From: a virus
Reading direction: 5' to 3' (one strand)
Length of the DNA stretch: 25,231 nucleotides
IMG/VR virus record: IMGVR_UViG_3300024503_000397
Coordinates: 1 to 25,231 of that record
The notes under the pieces were generated by a model, which saw nothing but the letters and a program-made list of their open reading frames with translations, was not told where the DNA came from and searched no databases. A program made the translations under genes and the position numbers. Below are positions 1-7,853 of the stretch, one piece after another (within the stretch, counting starts at the first letter, position 1; each line of letters opens with the position of its first letter).

Positions 1-2969
1 TAAACGAGTCTAGTCGTTCTGGAGGAATATTAACATATTCAAAAAATGTTGCAGATTATCAATTTTATAGGGTTACAGTAAGAGCAAGTGTTGACGGAAA
101 TAGTGCTACTTATGCATATAGTAATAATGGAACAAGTAGTACTCCATCTTATGTTTATGCAGAAGGATTTGGCCCATCTACACCTTATATTTCAAACATA
201 ACCACCAGTTCTAATACAATTGGAACATACATTAATTTTGATGTAAGTTTATCAAGTGAGGGAAGTAATAGATTATCTTATTGGCAATACTCAATGGATG
301 GCGGATATAGCTGGAATACCCCAAGCGGTTATGATTACATAGCGTTTAATGGAGCAAGGTTTTATGTGTCTTCTGGAACATATTATTCTTTTATGATTAG
401 GGCAAATAATATGGATGGATTTACATCTTCATCTAGTAATCAGCTTTCAATAACATCTTTTCAAAAACCAGGAGACCCTACAAATGTTGTTTTCCATACG
501 TACAACAATTATGAAGGAACAATATACTTTACGACTGGAAGTAATACTCAATCAGTTCAGTACTATTTAGATTATGAATCTGGACTACAATATGAAAGCA
601 AAGATACTTATATAAATATTGGTTCTAACGATTATGGAAGTATGACAATTTCTGGAATGTCTTCTCTTAGCAGATCTTATACGCCGTACCTTCTTGCTTA
701 TTCTGGTACAAATAAAACTGGTGGACAAGGAAACTCTTTATCATATTCACCTAGATCTTTAAATGGTACAAATAAACCAACGGCAACTTTTAGTGGTACT
801 CCTACAGTTTCTAATCAAAGGACCGTAACAGCTTCTTGGACGGGCGGAGGAGCAGCAAACGAATATTATGTTCAGCTTTATGATTACTATGGAGGTTATG
901 TTGTAGCCTCAACAACCACAACTTCAACTTCAGCATCTTTTGGACCATCAGATGGAACCGATTATGCAAAAACATATTATTTCTTTATTACGCCAAGATA
1001 TAGATATGCTGGAAGCATTTATACTGATGGACAACCAGCGGCGTCTAGTAACGTTACAACATATGCAAATTTGACTGCTCCCACAATTACTGATGTTCAA
1101 ACATCTGATGGTAATAATTGGACAATTACTGTAAGTGGTGGAGGGCCATACTATCAAGTTTATTGGTTATCATCAACCCCTGGCCCATCAAATACACTAA
1201 CCAATTATGATGCCGCAAGTACATCTACTACAATTTCTGAAACTTATTCAACTACAGGAAGCGTTTATTGGTGGGCCAGATCTTCTACAGAAAATAGAGG
1301 AAATACAACAACTAGTGGTAATGCAACAATTGGAACATTTTCAGACTGGTCTTCATATTATTTGGCGCATCAAGTTACGTATAATTATAATGGCGGGTCT
1401 GGAAGTACTTCTAGAGCAACAGTAAAAGATTCAACATACACACAATTACCAACCCCAAATAATAGATCAGGATATACATTTAATGGCTGGTATACAGCAT
1501 CTTCAGGAGGCACCTATCTTGGAGGAAGTGGAAGTTATGTATATATAACTTCAACCCAAACAATATATGCCCAATGGACTTTAAACCTTTCTTCTCCAAC
1601 AATTTCAAGTGTTACTTTTAATTCATCTAATAATACATGGACTGTTAATTATTCTGGAGGATCTGGTCCATACTATCACATATGGTATCAAACAACTTCA
1701 TCAACAACTACAGTGCCATCTTTATCTGGTACTAAAAATAGTGTTGCAGATCAAACTTCTAGCTCTGCTTCTTCAACAGATAAAGTTTTGTCTCCATCAG
1801 CTGGATACGCATATTATTGGTGGGTGAGATCATCAACTACGTTAAATGGAACTGGTGATGGAGTTGTAAGCGATTGGAATGGTCCAGTAACAATGTCCCC
1901 AATGAATACATCTGCCCCTACATTATCTGGAACAACAAAAGTTGGACAGACACTCACATTTGGTGTTGGCTCGTGGGTTAATGCTACGTATTACGATCTT
2001 GAATTATATAGAGGAACCGCAGGAGTTATTACGTCTGAAACACAGTCAAAAGATGCTGGAAATTCAACAAGCAGCACTTATGTTATTCCTTCTTCAGATT
2101 TTACAGATCCCAATAATAGAAAGTATTATAGATCGTTTGCTAAAGGATTTAATCCATCATATACAAACACCTCATTTGTTGCTGGTACTGAACTTGGACC
2201 ACTTGTAAACCTTACCTTGTATACAATTTCATTTGATAGCAAGGGTGGTTCTGCTGTATCTGATTTAACTCAGTCTACAGAAGGTGGGTCAATTGCAAAG
2301 CCATCAGATCCAACATTGAGTGGTCAAAATTTTGGTGGCTGGTCTACAACCAATGGCGGTACCACAGCGGTATCTTGGCCAAGAACTCCATCCTCAAATG
2401 AAACACTATATGCTATTTGGACTTCAGCAGCATCATATTCTATTACATATAATGGAAATGGAAACACTGGTGGAAGTACTACAGCAACAACTGGTAATGG
2501 TTCTGTTACTGTAAGAGCAAACGGGTTTACGAGAACAAATTGTACATTTTCAAGTTGGAATACTTCAGCGGATGGTAGTGGAACAACCTACTCACCTAAT
2601 GATAGTTATAATTTAACAGCCAACGTTACCTTCTATGCTATCTGGACTGCTGTTACAAACTCAGCTACTGCACCTACTGGATTTAAATTTGATGGAAATA
2701 ACCTTCCAACTTCGGGAAGAAAACGATGGTCTTGGACTGGTGTTGGAACAGTTACTGGTGGAACAGCAACTGGTATTAGGGTACAGATAAGTTCAACAAG
2801 TTCTACTTCTGGATTTTCCATAGCAACTGGCTCACCACTCGCTCTAACTGCAAGATCTTATGATATTGCAGTTAGCCCAGTTACCAGTGCCAGATGGTTA
2901 AGAATAGCAATGGAGTATACTGATGGTCTTGGAGTAACTAGGGTTGGAACATATACAAGTGCACTATAA
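1..2969 (+). CDS. Fibre/adhesin-like protein with fibronectin-like and InlB B-type repeats (5' partial)
   Basis: The reading frame is open from the first complete codon at position 3 to the stop at 2969, so the N-terminus is missing and at least 988 residues are visible. The composition is rich in Ser, Thr, Gly, Tyr and Asn, as in beta-rich surface proteins. Three segments resemble the Listeria-Bacteroides (InlB B) repeat: about visible residues 457-527, 740-808 and 812-883. Each starts with a 'Y.I.Y/F...GG' strand, has a 'GW' or 'SSW' core and ends in YAQWT or YAIWT. Two fibronectin-III-like modules (about 359-456 and 531-630) share the pattern 'WT(I/V)..SGG..PYY', then 'YWW.RSST', then 'SDW'. 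In phages such repeat stacks occur in tail fibres and minor tail proteins that contact the host; that role is inferred from this and from the downstream small virion-like genes. No enzymatic motif is visible. Confidence 0.75.
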   Translation, partial: NESSRSGGILTYSKNVADYQFYRVTVRASVDGNSATYAYSNNGTSSTPSYVYAEGFGPSTPYISNITTSSNTIGTYINFDVSLSSEGSNRLSYWQYSMDGGYSWNTPSGYDYIAFNGARFYVSSGTYYSFMIRANNMDGFTSSSSNQLSITSFQKPGDPTNVVFHTYNNYEGTIYFTTGSNTQSVQYYLDYESGLQYESKDTYINIGSNDYGSMTISGMSSLSRSYTPYLLAYSGTNKTGGQGNSLSYSPRSLNGTNKPTATFSGTPTVSNQRTVTASWTGGGAANEYYVQLYDYYGGYVVASTTTTSTSASFGPSDGTDYAKTYYFFITPRYRYAGSIYTDGQPAASSNVTTYANLTAPTITDVQTSDGNNWTITVSGGGPYYQVYWLSSTPGPSNTLTNYDAASTSTTISETYSTTGSVYWWARSSTENRGNTTTSGNATIGTFSDWSSYYLAHQVTYNYNGGSGSTSRATVKDSTYTQLPTPNNRSGYTFNGWYTASSGGTYLGGSGSYVYITSTQTIYAQWTLNLSSPTISSVTFNSSNNTWTVNYSGGSGPYYHIWYQTTSSTTTVPSLSGTKNSVADQTSSSASSTDKVLSPSAGYAYYWWVRSSTTLNGTGDGVVSDWNGPVTMSPMNTSAPTLSGTTKVGQTLTFGVGSWVNATYYDLELYRGTAGVITSETQSKDAGNSTSSTYVIPSSDFTDPNNRKYYRSFAKGFNPSYTNTSFVAGTELGPLVNLTLYTISFDSKGGSAVSDLTQSTEGGSIAKPSDPTLSGQNFGGWSTTNGGTTAVSWPRTPSSNETLYAIWTSAASYSITYNGNGNTGGSTTATTGNGSVTVRANGFTRTNCTFSSWNTSADGSGTTYSPNDSYNLTANVTFYAIWTAVTNSATAPTGFKFDGNNLPTSGRKRWSWTGVGTVTGGTATGIRVQISSTSSTSGFSIATGSPLALTARSYDIAVSPVTSARWLRIAMEYTDGLGVTRVGTYTSAL

Positions 2970-2978
2970 GGAGAAAAT

Positions 2979-3191
2979 ATGATAACAAAAGATGATAAAA
3001 TACAAATTGTGAATAATAAAATAAGCATACTTGAGGGTGTGATTTATAATTTAGACATTGAGATGGCTGCAGAATCAGCCAAATCTAATCCAAATAATGA
3101 ACATATTGAAAATCTTTTATCTGAAAAAAACGACAATTTACTAGCGTTAAACGCTATTAATGAGATCCTAGACATTCTAGTTTTAGAATGA
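2979..3191 (+). CDS. Small coiled-coil protein, paralogue of the next gene
   Basis: A 70-residue protein with a clear ribosome site (AAGGAG, 5 nt before ATG) directly behind the fibre gene. It is almost entirely predicted helix with heptad-like hydrophobic spacing, as in short coiled coils. It aligns over most of its length with the 76-residue product of the next gene: both have a '(K/E)DK' near the start, an 'I..LE..IY.L...M' or 'LE.NIYGLELDLMVE' helix, an Asn/Pro/Asp turn and a second helix. The pair therefore looks like a tandem duplication. The position after the fibre gene suggests a tail component or fibre-assembly helper, but nothing in the sequence fixes this. I do not recognise a named family. 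Confidence 0.75.
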   Translation: MITKDDKIQIVNNKISILEGVIYNLDIEMAAESAKSNPNNEHIENLLSEKNDNLLALNAINEILDILVLE

Positions 3192-3197
3192 TATAAT
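3169..3197 (+). promoter_or_regulatory. Predicted sigma-70-type promoter (TAGACA-N17-TATAAT, extended -10)
   Basis: The -35 hexamer TAGACA (3169-3174) and -10 TATAAT (3192-3197) are separated by 17 nt, and a TG one base before the -10 box makes it an extended -10. The box overlaps the stop codon of the upstream gene. The predicted start, about 3203-3205, lies at the edge of the Shine-Dalgarno sequence (GGAGG at 3204-3208), so the leader would be only about 10 nt. It would restart transcription for 3214-4075. Confidence 0.6.
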
Positions 3198-3213
3198 ATG
3201 AAAGGAGGAAACA

Positions 3214-3444
3214 ATGACAGAAACAACAGAAACACTGCTTACCACTGAGGATAAGCATGCTATTTTAAATCAACATATTAAAAGCCTAGAATATAATATA
3301 TATGGTCTTGAGCTTGACCTTATGGTTGAGAATGCTGGAACACCAGATCCAGATAGAGTTACATCTATTAATGCACAGATATCAACTGCTAATGCAAAAA
3401 GAGATGTACTGGTTGCAGAACGAGCAGAAGTATTAGGATTGTAG
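3214..3444 (+). CDS. Small coiled-coil protein, second copy of tandem paralogues
   Basis: A 76-residue protein with the strong ribosome site AAAGGAGG. It is the diverged second copy of the preceding 70-residue protein: the 'TEDK' start, the 'LEYNIYGLELDL' helix and a C-terminal helix rich in Ala, Val and Glu correspond to segments of its neighbour. A PDPD turn separates the two helices, so a helical hairpin or short coiled coil is likely. It has its own predicted promoter, overlapping the end of the first copy. A tail-associated or assembly role is inferred only from position. Confidence 0.75.
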   Translation: MTETTETLLTTEDKHAILNQHIKSLEYNIYGLELDLMVENAGTPDPDRVTSINAQISTANAKRDVLVAERAEVLGL

Positions 3445-3450
3445 GATACA

Positions 3451-3639
3451 ATGGCTGAAAAAGCAGAATTAATAATTACAGCACTGCAACAAAGAATGGG
3501 TGAAATAGTAGCAAACTATGAAACTCAAATTGCAGTATTGAGAGCAGAAATAACTATTCTTATGGAGCAGTCAAAGAAGCAGGATGCCCTTGCGGAATAT
3601 GCAAATTCATTAGAAGAAAAAATTAGTGGGGTAGAGTAA
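3451..3639 (+). CDS. Small coiled-coil protein
   Basis: A 62-residue, highly helical protein beginning 6 nt after the previous stop, with only a weak ribosome site (TAGGA), so it is probably translated by coupling. Leu, Ile, Val and Ala recur at heptad-like spacing from about residue 5 to 58, and charged residues fill the other positions, as expected for one continuous coiled coil. It may be distantly related to the two preceding small proteins, but the match is too weak to claim. A role with the fibre or tail is a guess from location. Confidence 0.65.
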   Translation: MAEKAELIITALQQRMGEIVANYETQIAVLRAEITILMEQSKKQDALAEYANSLEEKISGVE

Positions 3640-3640
3640 A

Positions 3641-4075
3641 ATGGCAGATACAAGTTTTAATTTTGAAGATGGGGCACCAATTTCTGCTTCAGAGTTAAGA
3701 AAACTTGTCGAGTATATTAACAAGGTAAATGCACAGGCCATATCCTTGCCAAGTCAGTTTGGTACTTTAGCTGATAAAGCTATTGCACAAAAAATGACTG
3801 CTGGATCTGTTTCTGTTCCAAGCCTAAGTTTAACGGCAGCAAAAGAAGTGCCAATTGTATTTACCCCACCACTTACTTCGGTTCCAGCAGGAGTCCAATT
3901 AACTGTAGAGACAAGTTCTGTTGACTCAGAAATAATTGTTTTTTTGAAAGCAAATACTGCAACTTCTACAGGATGCACTGCAGTTTTAACCAGAGCCGCT
4001 AACGCTATTGGAAAATCTATAACAAGCCCAGGTTCTGTAAAAATACATTATTTTGCCATAGCAAAATCTTCTTGA
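3641..4075 (+). CDS. Putative small virion protein
   Basis: A 144-residue protein whose ATG lies 1 nt after the preceding stop, implying coupled translation. The N-terminus (about residues 5-35) has the 'F.DG.PISASELRKLVEYIN' pattern I associate with the first helix of several phage baseplate or fibre-attachment proteins. The rest (about 55-144) is Thr/Ser/Val-rich, predicted beta, and ends in 'VKIHYFAIAKSS', like the last strand of a small beta-sandwich. There are no cysteines in a metal-binding arrangement and no catalytic motif. The family is not firmly recognised; a structural role is inferred from composition and its place at the end of the fibre cluster. Confidence 0.6.
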   Translation: MADTSFNFEDGAPISASELRKLVEYINKVNAQAISLPSQFGTLADKAIAQKMTAGSVSVPSLSLTAAKEVPIVFTPPLTSVPAGVQLTVETSSVDSEIIVFLKANTATSTGCTAVLTRAANAIGKSITSPGSVKIHYFAIAKSS

Positions 4076-4099
4076 CAAAATATAAAGTAATAGTAAAAT
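4072..4099 (+). promoter_or_regulatory. Predicted promoter for the replication operon (TTGACA-N16-TAAAAT)
   Basis: A perfect -35 box TTGACA (4072-4077) overlaps the stop codon of the previous gene and is followed after 16 nt by TAAAAT (4094-4099). The predicted start near 4106 lies just before the hairpin at 4109-4128. This is the only promoter candidate I see for the overlapping gene run from 4147 to 8770. Confidence 0.55.
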
Positions 4100-4108
4100 T
4101 ATACAACC

Positions 4109-4131
4109 AAAGTCACTGACGTGACTTTTTT
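4109..4131 (+). terminator. Hairpin with T-run (terminator or attenuator)
   Basis: AAAGTCAC (4109-4116) and GTGACTTT (4121-4128) form a perfect 8-bp stem with a TGAC loop, with T residues running through 4131. It can terminate transcripts from the fibre cluster, but it also lies about 3 nt inside any transcript from the promoter at 4072. It could therefore act as a 5'-end hairpin or attenuator for the downstream operon. Confidence 0.6.
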
Positions 4132-4146
4132 CATGTTAGGATTTAA

Positions 4147-4947
4147 ATGACAAATGATTTAAAATGGATGCTGTCGTCAGACCAGCAGTTCCCTTATCAA
4201 GATGATAAGATGATTGAATTATGGTTTAAGGTTTTAAAATGGTTTAAGCCAGATGTAGTAGACTATTTAGGTGACACAGACGATCAGGCATGCTATAGCA
4301 AATATACTGAAGGTCGTTCAGCAGAGTTTTTAAATCTTCACAAAACAGACAGCGCTGACCTTATTGTTCCTATGATGAGACACGAAGCTAAAGGTGCAAG
4401 AGATTTTTATGCTAAGACTCGTGAGATGCTTCCAGACGCACAATTATTTTCTGCATTAGGAAACCATGACATACGTATCTTTGATTATATAGATAAAAAA
4501 CTTCCAGAGTATGCAGCACAAGTAACACCAGAAGCGCTATGGTCTTTGGATTCATTAGGGTATGAATATATTTATTATAACGAACTCCCTAAGCGCCGTT
4601 TTGGCGATATACATGTTCATCATGGAATTTCTATTGCCGCAACTGGGTCAGTTCGCAAGGATATGGAAGATCTTCAAGTTTCATTAATACGTGGTCATTC
4701 ACATAGAATTGCATCACATTTAGTTACATATGAATTAAGAAACAATGGAGAAGGAGAAACTCTTCGTGGTTATGAAATTGGACATATGTGTGATGAAAAG
4801 GGTCCAGGCATGAAGTATACCCAACATCACGATTGGCAAAAAGGATTTGCAATTGCACATATTGTCAACGATTATCCTCATATTCAAATGATTCACGTAG
4901 CACCAGATTATTCATGTGTTGTAGATGGGAAAGTATTTAAACTATGA
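4147..4947 (+). CDS. Calcineurin-like metallophosphoesterase
   Basis: A 266-residue protein with the signature motifs of the calcineurin-like phosphoesterase fold in order: D12-Q-Q (where many members have D-x-H), G42-D-T-D-D46, G105-N-H-D108, H158-H-G160 and G183-H-S-H186. These residues normally bind two metal ions and hydrolyse phosphomono- or phosphodiesters. Length fits a single-domain enzyme without the extra domains of SbcD/Mre11, so a DNA-repair nuclease role is possible but not indicated. No signal peptide is seen, so it acts in the cytoplasm. It is the first gene after the 4072 promoter, and its stop overlaps the start of the next gene (ATGA). The substrate cannot be deduced. Confidence 0.85.
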   Translation: MTNDLKWMLSSDQQFPYQDDKMIELWFKVLKWFKPDVVDYLGDTDDQACYSKYTEGRSAEFLNLHKTDSADLIVPMMRHEAKGARDFYAKTREMLPDAQLFSALGNHDIRIFDYIDKKLPEYAAQVTPEALWSLDSLGYEYIYYNELPKRRFGDIHVHHGISIAATGSVRKDMEDLQVSLIRGHSHRIASHLVTYELRNNGEGETLRGYEIGHMCDEKGPGMKYTQHHDWQKGFAIAHIVNDYPHIQMIHVAPDYSCVVDGKVFKL

Positions 4948-5132
4948 TGCATTGTAGAAGATGTGGCGGACGAGTTTTTATAGATAGAGTCTTTTCACAA
5001 AAACTACATATTGAATTGTATTGTCTGCTTTGTGGAAGACGTTGGATGATTAATAAAGAAATGAGTATATTTGGAAGATGGCTAGACGAAAAAGAGCTAG
5101 AACAAAGAAAAACTTTCGGTATTTCTTCTTAA
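4944..5132 (+). CDS. Small zinc-ribbon protein
   Basis: A 62-residue protein overlapping the phosphoesterase gene by 4 nt (ATGA); a second ATG follows at once. Two CxxC pairs, C4-R-R-C7 and C27-L-L-C30, have the spacing of a classical zinc ribbon, with 'CGG' and 'CGRRW' knuckles. The tail is basic and acidic mixed helix. Such proteins bind nucleic acid or serve as adaptors, but the specific role is unknown. The start of the next gene lies inside this one by 55 nt. Confidence 0.75.
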   Translation: MMHCRRCGGRVFIDRVFSQKLHIELYCLLCGRRWMINKEMSIFGRWLDEKELEQRKTFGISS

Positions 5133-5566
5133 ATGAAAAATTACATAAAGTTTTAAAATCTTCTAGAGTAAAAGATCAGATCATTGCCTGGTCTTATTTA
5201 GATAAAAAAAGAGTTTTATACTCATATGCTGAAGTAATCAAATATATGGAAAGAGCGTATTCTCTTAAAGAAGTGTGCTTTATTTTAGATAAACATGTTG
5301 TAACTGTAAAAGACTATATTGGTGAAGGCAAAATTAGACAGCCACAAAAAATATATCCTATAGGAAATTCTGAAAGCACAAAATGGTCTCAATATATGTT
5401 TAATCAAAAAGACATATTAGAGTTACATGATTACATATTGAGCAGCGGTAGAAATACTGAGAACCTGCCAACAAAAACTGAATTACTGGCCTTGCTAAAT
5501 CATAATGTCATATTGTATACTAAGACATCCGAAGGCACCTTTGTCCCAGTATGGAAAGCAGAATGA
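5078..5566 (+). CDS. Helix-turn-helix DNA-binding protein
   Basis: A 162-residue protein with a strongly basic N-terminus ('MARRKRARTKKNFRYF'). A central helix-turn-helix resembling the MerR/excisionase winged-helix class spans about residues 60-115: 'YSLKEVCFILDKHVVTVKDY' followed by a wing and 'F.QKDILELHDYI'. In that class the first two helices contact DNA and the wing follows; there is no recombinase domain. It starts within the zinc-ribbon gene in another frame; I keep the long form because the basic extension continues smoothly into the fold. A regulatory or origin-binding role in this early operon is plausible but unproven. Confidence 0.7.
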   Translation: MARRKRARTKKNFRYFFLNEKLHKVLKSSRVKDQIIAWSYLDKKRVLYSYAEVIKYMERAYSLKEVCFILDKHVVTVKDYIGEGKIRQPQKIYPIGNSESTKWSQYMFNQKDILELHDYILSSGRNTENLPTKTELLALLNHNVILYTKTSEGTFVPVWKAE

Positions 5567-5856
5567 GAAAAAAACAAGAAGAAGAATTTGAAAAGCTTGA
5601 CAGTTCTACGGCTTTTACTAGAATTGCAGGCAACCTAGATCTTGCATCTATGCATGCAAATAAAAAGAAAGATGTGCAAGGGCTAATCACAGTCGCAGTT
5701 GCTTGGATGCAATTTTCTGATTTTATTGCTAATGGAGAGATGCCAAAAAAGAAATTTACAATAGGATTTGGACCAGAAGAGGAGGAGCAAGATGAAAGAC
5801 CAATCAACCGTCGTAAAGGTAGATCTTCAATTCACAAGAAATCTAGGGAACTATGA
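5563..5856 (+). CDS. Conserved-looking phage protein of unknown function
   Basis: A 97-residue protein. I choose the ATG at 5563, which overlaps the previous stop (ATGA) and has GGAAAG just upstream, over the ATG at 5551, which has no ribosome site. The N-terminal third is a charged helix, the middle (about 45-60) is hydrophobic ('GLITVAVAWMQFSDFI'), and the C-terminus is strongly acidic then basic ('PEEEEQDERP', then 'RRKGR'). The hydrophobic stretch is too short and polar for a confident membrane segment. No family recognised. Confidence 0.6.
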   Translation: MRKKQEEEFEKLDSSTAFTRIAGNLDLASMHANKKKDVQGLITVAVAWMQFSDFIANGEMPKKKFTIGFGPEEEEQDERPINRRKGRSSIHKKSREL

Positions 5857-6016
5857 AAGTATTAAGATTGGTATAGGCGTAGAAGATATTGTTCGTGACG
5901 GCGAAAATGTTGATTCTGCCACAAATAGAGTTTATAAATTTGTTGAAGATAAATTAATTCAAAAAGCTTCCGAGATAGAAGAGGAATTGAAAGTTGGCAA
6001 GCAAGGAAAACAGTAA
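5792..6016 (+). CDS. Small replication-cluster protein with NYESIKI motif
   Basis: A 74-residue protein. The start at 5792 is preferred over an in-frame ATG at 5768 because GGAGGAG lies just before it. It overlaps the previous gene by 65 nt. The core 'LGNYESIKIGIGVE' is a beta-hairpin motif I have seen in small proteins of many phage replication clusters. It is followed by a helix with conserved-looking 'DKLIQKASEIEEEL'. The function of these proteins is not established as far as I know. An accessory role to the helicase or primase that follow is inferred from position only. Confidence 0.6.
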   Translation: MKDQSTVVKVDLQFTRNLGNYESIKIGIGVEDIVRDGENVDSATNRVYKFVEDKLIQKASEIEEELKVGKQGKQ

Positions 6017-6371
6017 ACAGGCTCACGCTCTGCTTACACATTATATTTATTTGTTTAAGGATAAATATAATCGTGACCCAATTTTAAATAGGTATAGAGA
6101 AAAATGGGGTATGCAAGACGTTATAGATACTGTTGGATATGAACGTGCCAAAGATTTGATAGAATATTATTTTACTTTTAATAGATATAATCATCCCTTA
6201 CAATGGTTTTTTTATAATTTTGATAAATTAGATAAGCTTTGGAAAGATATAGAGGATGACAAAGTGCATAGAGATATGCTAAGATTAAAGACCAAAGAAA
6301 TGGTGGAAGAGAGAGAAAGGCGGTTAGATGAACACGGAAGCAACGCTGATATCAGCAGTATGCAAAAATAA
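5994..6371 (+). CDS. Unknown helical protein upstream of the helicase (possible loader)
   Basis: A 125-residue protein starting at TTG 5994 with GAGGAA about 7 nt upstream; no in-frame ATG could serve without losing the N-terminal helix. It is predicted mainly helical, with many aromatic residues in the centre ('YYFTFNRYNHPLQWFFYNF', about residues 58-76) and a charged C-terminal helix ending in 'EERERRLDEHG'. It overlaps the helicase gene by 44 nt. Phage helicase loaders are small helical proteins encoded just before the helicase, so this is a candidate, but I see no diagnostic loader motif (no AAA+ Walker motifs). Confidence 0.6.
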   Translation: MASKENSKQAHALLTHYIYLFKDKYNRDPILNRYREKWGMQDVIDTVGYERAKDLIEYYFTFNRYNHPLQWFFYNFDKLDKLWKDIEDDKVHRDMLRLKTKEMVEERERRLDEHGSNADISSMQK

Positions 6372-7554
6372 AGATATAGCCACTTTACTTGCCGATAATG
6401 TTGACGATTTATTTACCTCCCATAAAGATGTTTGGGAAGGCTTAAAGTCTTATTATTATAAATTTAAAGCAGTTCCAGATATCGGAATCCTTACGGATAG
6501 GTTCAGAGACTTTGACCCATCAGAGGTTAAAGGTGAAACTGGATATTATTTAGACCAACTTAAAGCAGAATATCTTTCTAGCAAATTAAAGGGCATTATA
6601 TTACGTGGAGGGTCTGCGTTAAAAGAAGATGCTCCTTCTAGAATTATTGCTAATATGCAAGCGGAGCTTGCAAGCCTTTCTAAATTTACTAGCAACGTAA
6701 GAGATTTAGATGTTACCGATTTTGAATCTGCAGAAAAATATTTTGAGCAAGTCAGAAAACGTTCTGGCATTATGGGTGGAAGTCCAGGAATTCCTACTGG
6801 CTTTAAAGCAATTGATACAGCATATGCAACTGGAATGGCTCCAGGACATTTAATTGTTGCTATTGGTTGGCCAGGTAGAGGAAAGACTTGGTTTACTTCC
6901 TACCTTGCATGCAAAGCATGGGAACAAGGTTTTAAACCCATGATTATATCTCTTGAAATGTCTCCAGAAGATATGCGTAATCGTATTTACACAATGATGG
7001 GATCTGGATTGTTTAAGGCAAGTGATTTTTCTAGAGGCGATGTAAATGTTGATGACTTCAGGTCCTGGAGTAAAAAGAATTTTGAAAACAAGAATGGTTT
7101 CATACTTGTTTCAAATGAAGGAATGGGTTCGGTAAATGCAAATACTGTTCAAGCTAAAATTGACCAGCATAAACCAGATATTGTAATCCTTGATTACCAC
7201 CAGTTGTTTGCTGATACAAAAGGAAGCACTGGGGCTACTGAGAGAAATATGAACGTTTCTCGTGAATTTAAAATGTTGGCAATGAACAATAATATTCCTA
7301 TTATTGACATTACCGCTGCAACTATGGATGATGTATCAGATCAAGACAATCCGCCTATGCTGTCACAAGTGGCATGGTCAAAAGCTATTGAGTATGATGC
7401 TGATATGGCAATAGCCATTCATAAATATAATGACACAAACATGATTGAAATTGTGTCCAGAAAGAACCGCCACGGCAGCGACTTTGGCTTCTATTTGGAC
7501 TGGGATATTAATAGGGGTATAATTAAGGAGATATATGAAAATATACCTAAATGA
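6328..7554 (+). CDS. dnaB: DnaB-type replicative helicase
   Basis: A 408-residue RecA-fold helicase that would unwind the fork ahead of the phage polymerase. The N-terminal domain (about 1-110) is followed by 'GIPTGFKAID', typical of the linker before the ATPase core. Walker A is G180-WPGRGKT187, the 'LEM' element sits near 209-211 and Walker B is 'IVILDY' (285-290). Near residue 330 the usual 'SQLNR' (with a phosphate-sensing Gln) reads 'TAATM', while the following 'QVAWSKAIEYDADMAIAI' matches the DnaB C-terminal core and 'SRKNRHG' matches the R-finger region. Length is slightly below bacterial DnaB (about 450-470), as in many phages. It sits between a possible loader and the primase genes. 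Confidence 0.9.
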   Translation: MNTEATLISAVCKNKDIATLLADNVDDLFTSHKDVWEGLKSYYYKFKAVPDIGILTDRFRDFDPSEVKGETGYYLDQLKAEYLSSKLKGIILRGGSALKEDAPSRIIANMQAELASLSKFTSNVRDLDVTDFESAEKYFEQVRKRSGIMGGSPGIPTGFKAIDTAYATGMAPGHLIVAIGWPGRGKTWFTSYLACKAWEQGFKPMIISLEMSPEDMRNRIYTMMGSGLFKASDFSRGDVNVDDFRSWSKKNFENKNGFILVSNEGMGSVNANTVQAKIDQHKPDIVILDYHQLFADTKGSTGATERNMNVSREFKMLAMNNNIPIIDITAATMDDVSDQDNPPMLSQVAWSKAIEYDADMAIAIHKYNDTNMIEIVSRKNRHGSDFGFYLDWDINRGIIKEIYENIPK

Positions 7555-7853
7555 CCCATCAACGTATACAACGATTTCAGGTCAGAGCAGAATTCAATAG
7601 TGATGCAGATATCATCCGAGTTCGTGCTCAGTACGAGTCACTTCTAATACAGGAAATGAGAGACAAAGGATTTGTAAGAGTCCTAGATATTGATCCATCA
7701 TTTTCAACATCATATGAAAACAACATATGGTCTTTTATATTAACAATGCATAGCGTATACGTAGGAAAGAAGAAAGCATGGGAATCAGAGGGAATCTCGC
7801 AAGGAAAGTTGATTCCACGAGATACACGTCGTCACACATTAAATCAATTCTAA
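7551..7853 (+). CDS. Small protein between helicase and primase, function unknown
   Basis: A 100-residue protein whose start overlaps the helicase stop (ATGA), so translation is probably coupled; no strong ribosome site is visible. It looks like a small alpha/beta fold: 'RFQVRAEF' strand, a long helix around 'IRVRAQYESLLIQEMRDKGF', then strands through 'WSFILTMHSVYVGKKKAWE'. No catalytic or metal motif is evident. It overlaps the primase gene by 76 nt. The conserved place suggests a replication accessory role, which I infer only. Confidence 0.65.
   Translation: MTHQRIQRFQVRAEFNSDADIIRVRAQYESLLIQEMRDKGFVRVLDIDPSFSTSYENNIWSFILTMHSVYVGKKKAWESEGISQGKLIPRDTRRHTLNQF

Noticed and set aside
4147-4947. 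Metallophosphoesterase as SbcD/gp47 recombination nuclease
   Set aside because: It lacks the extra capping region and no SbcC/gp46-type ATPase gene is adjacent.
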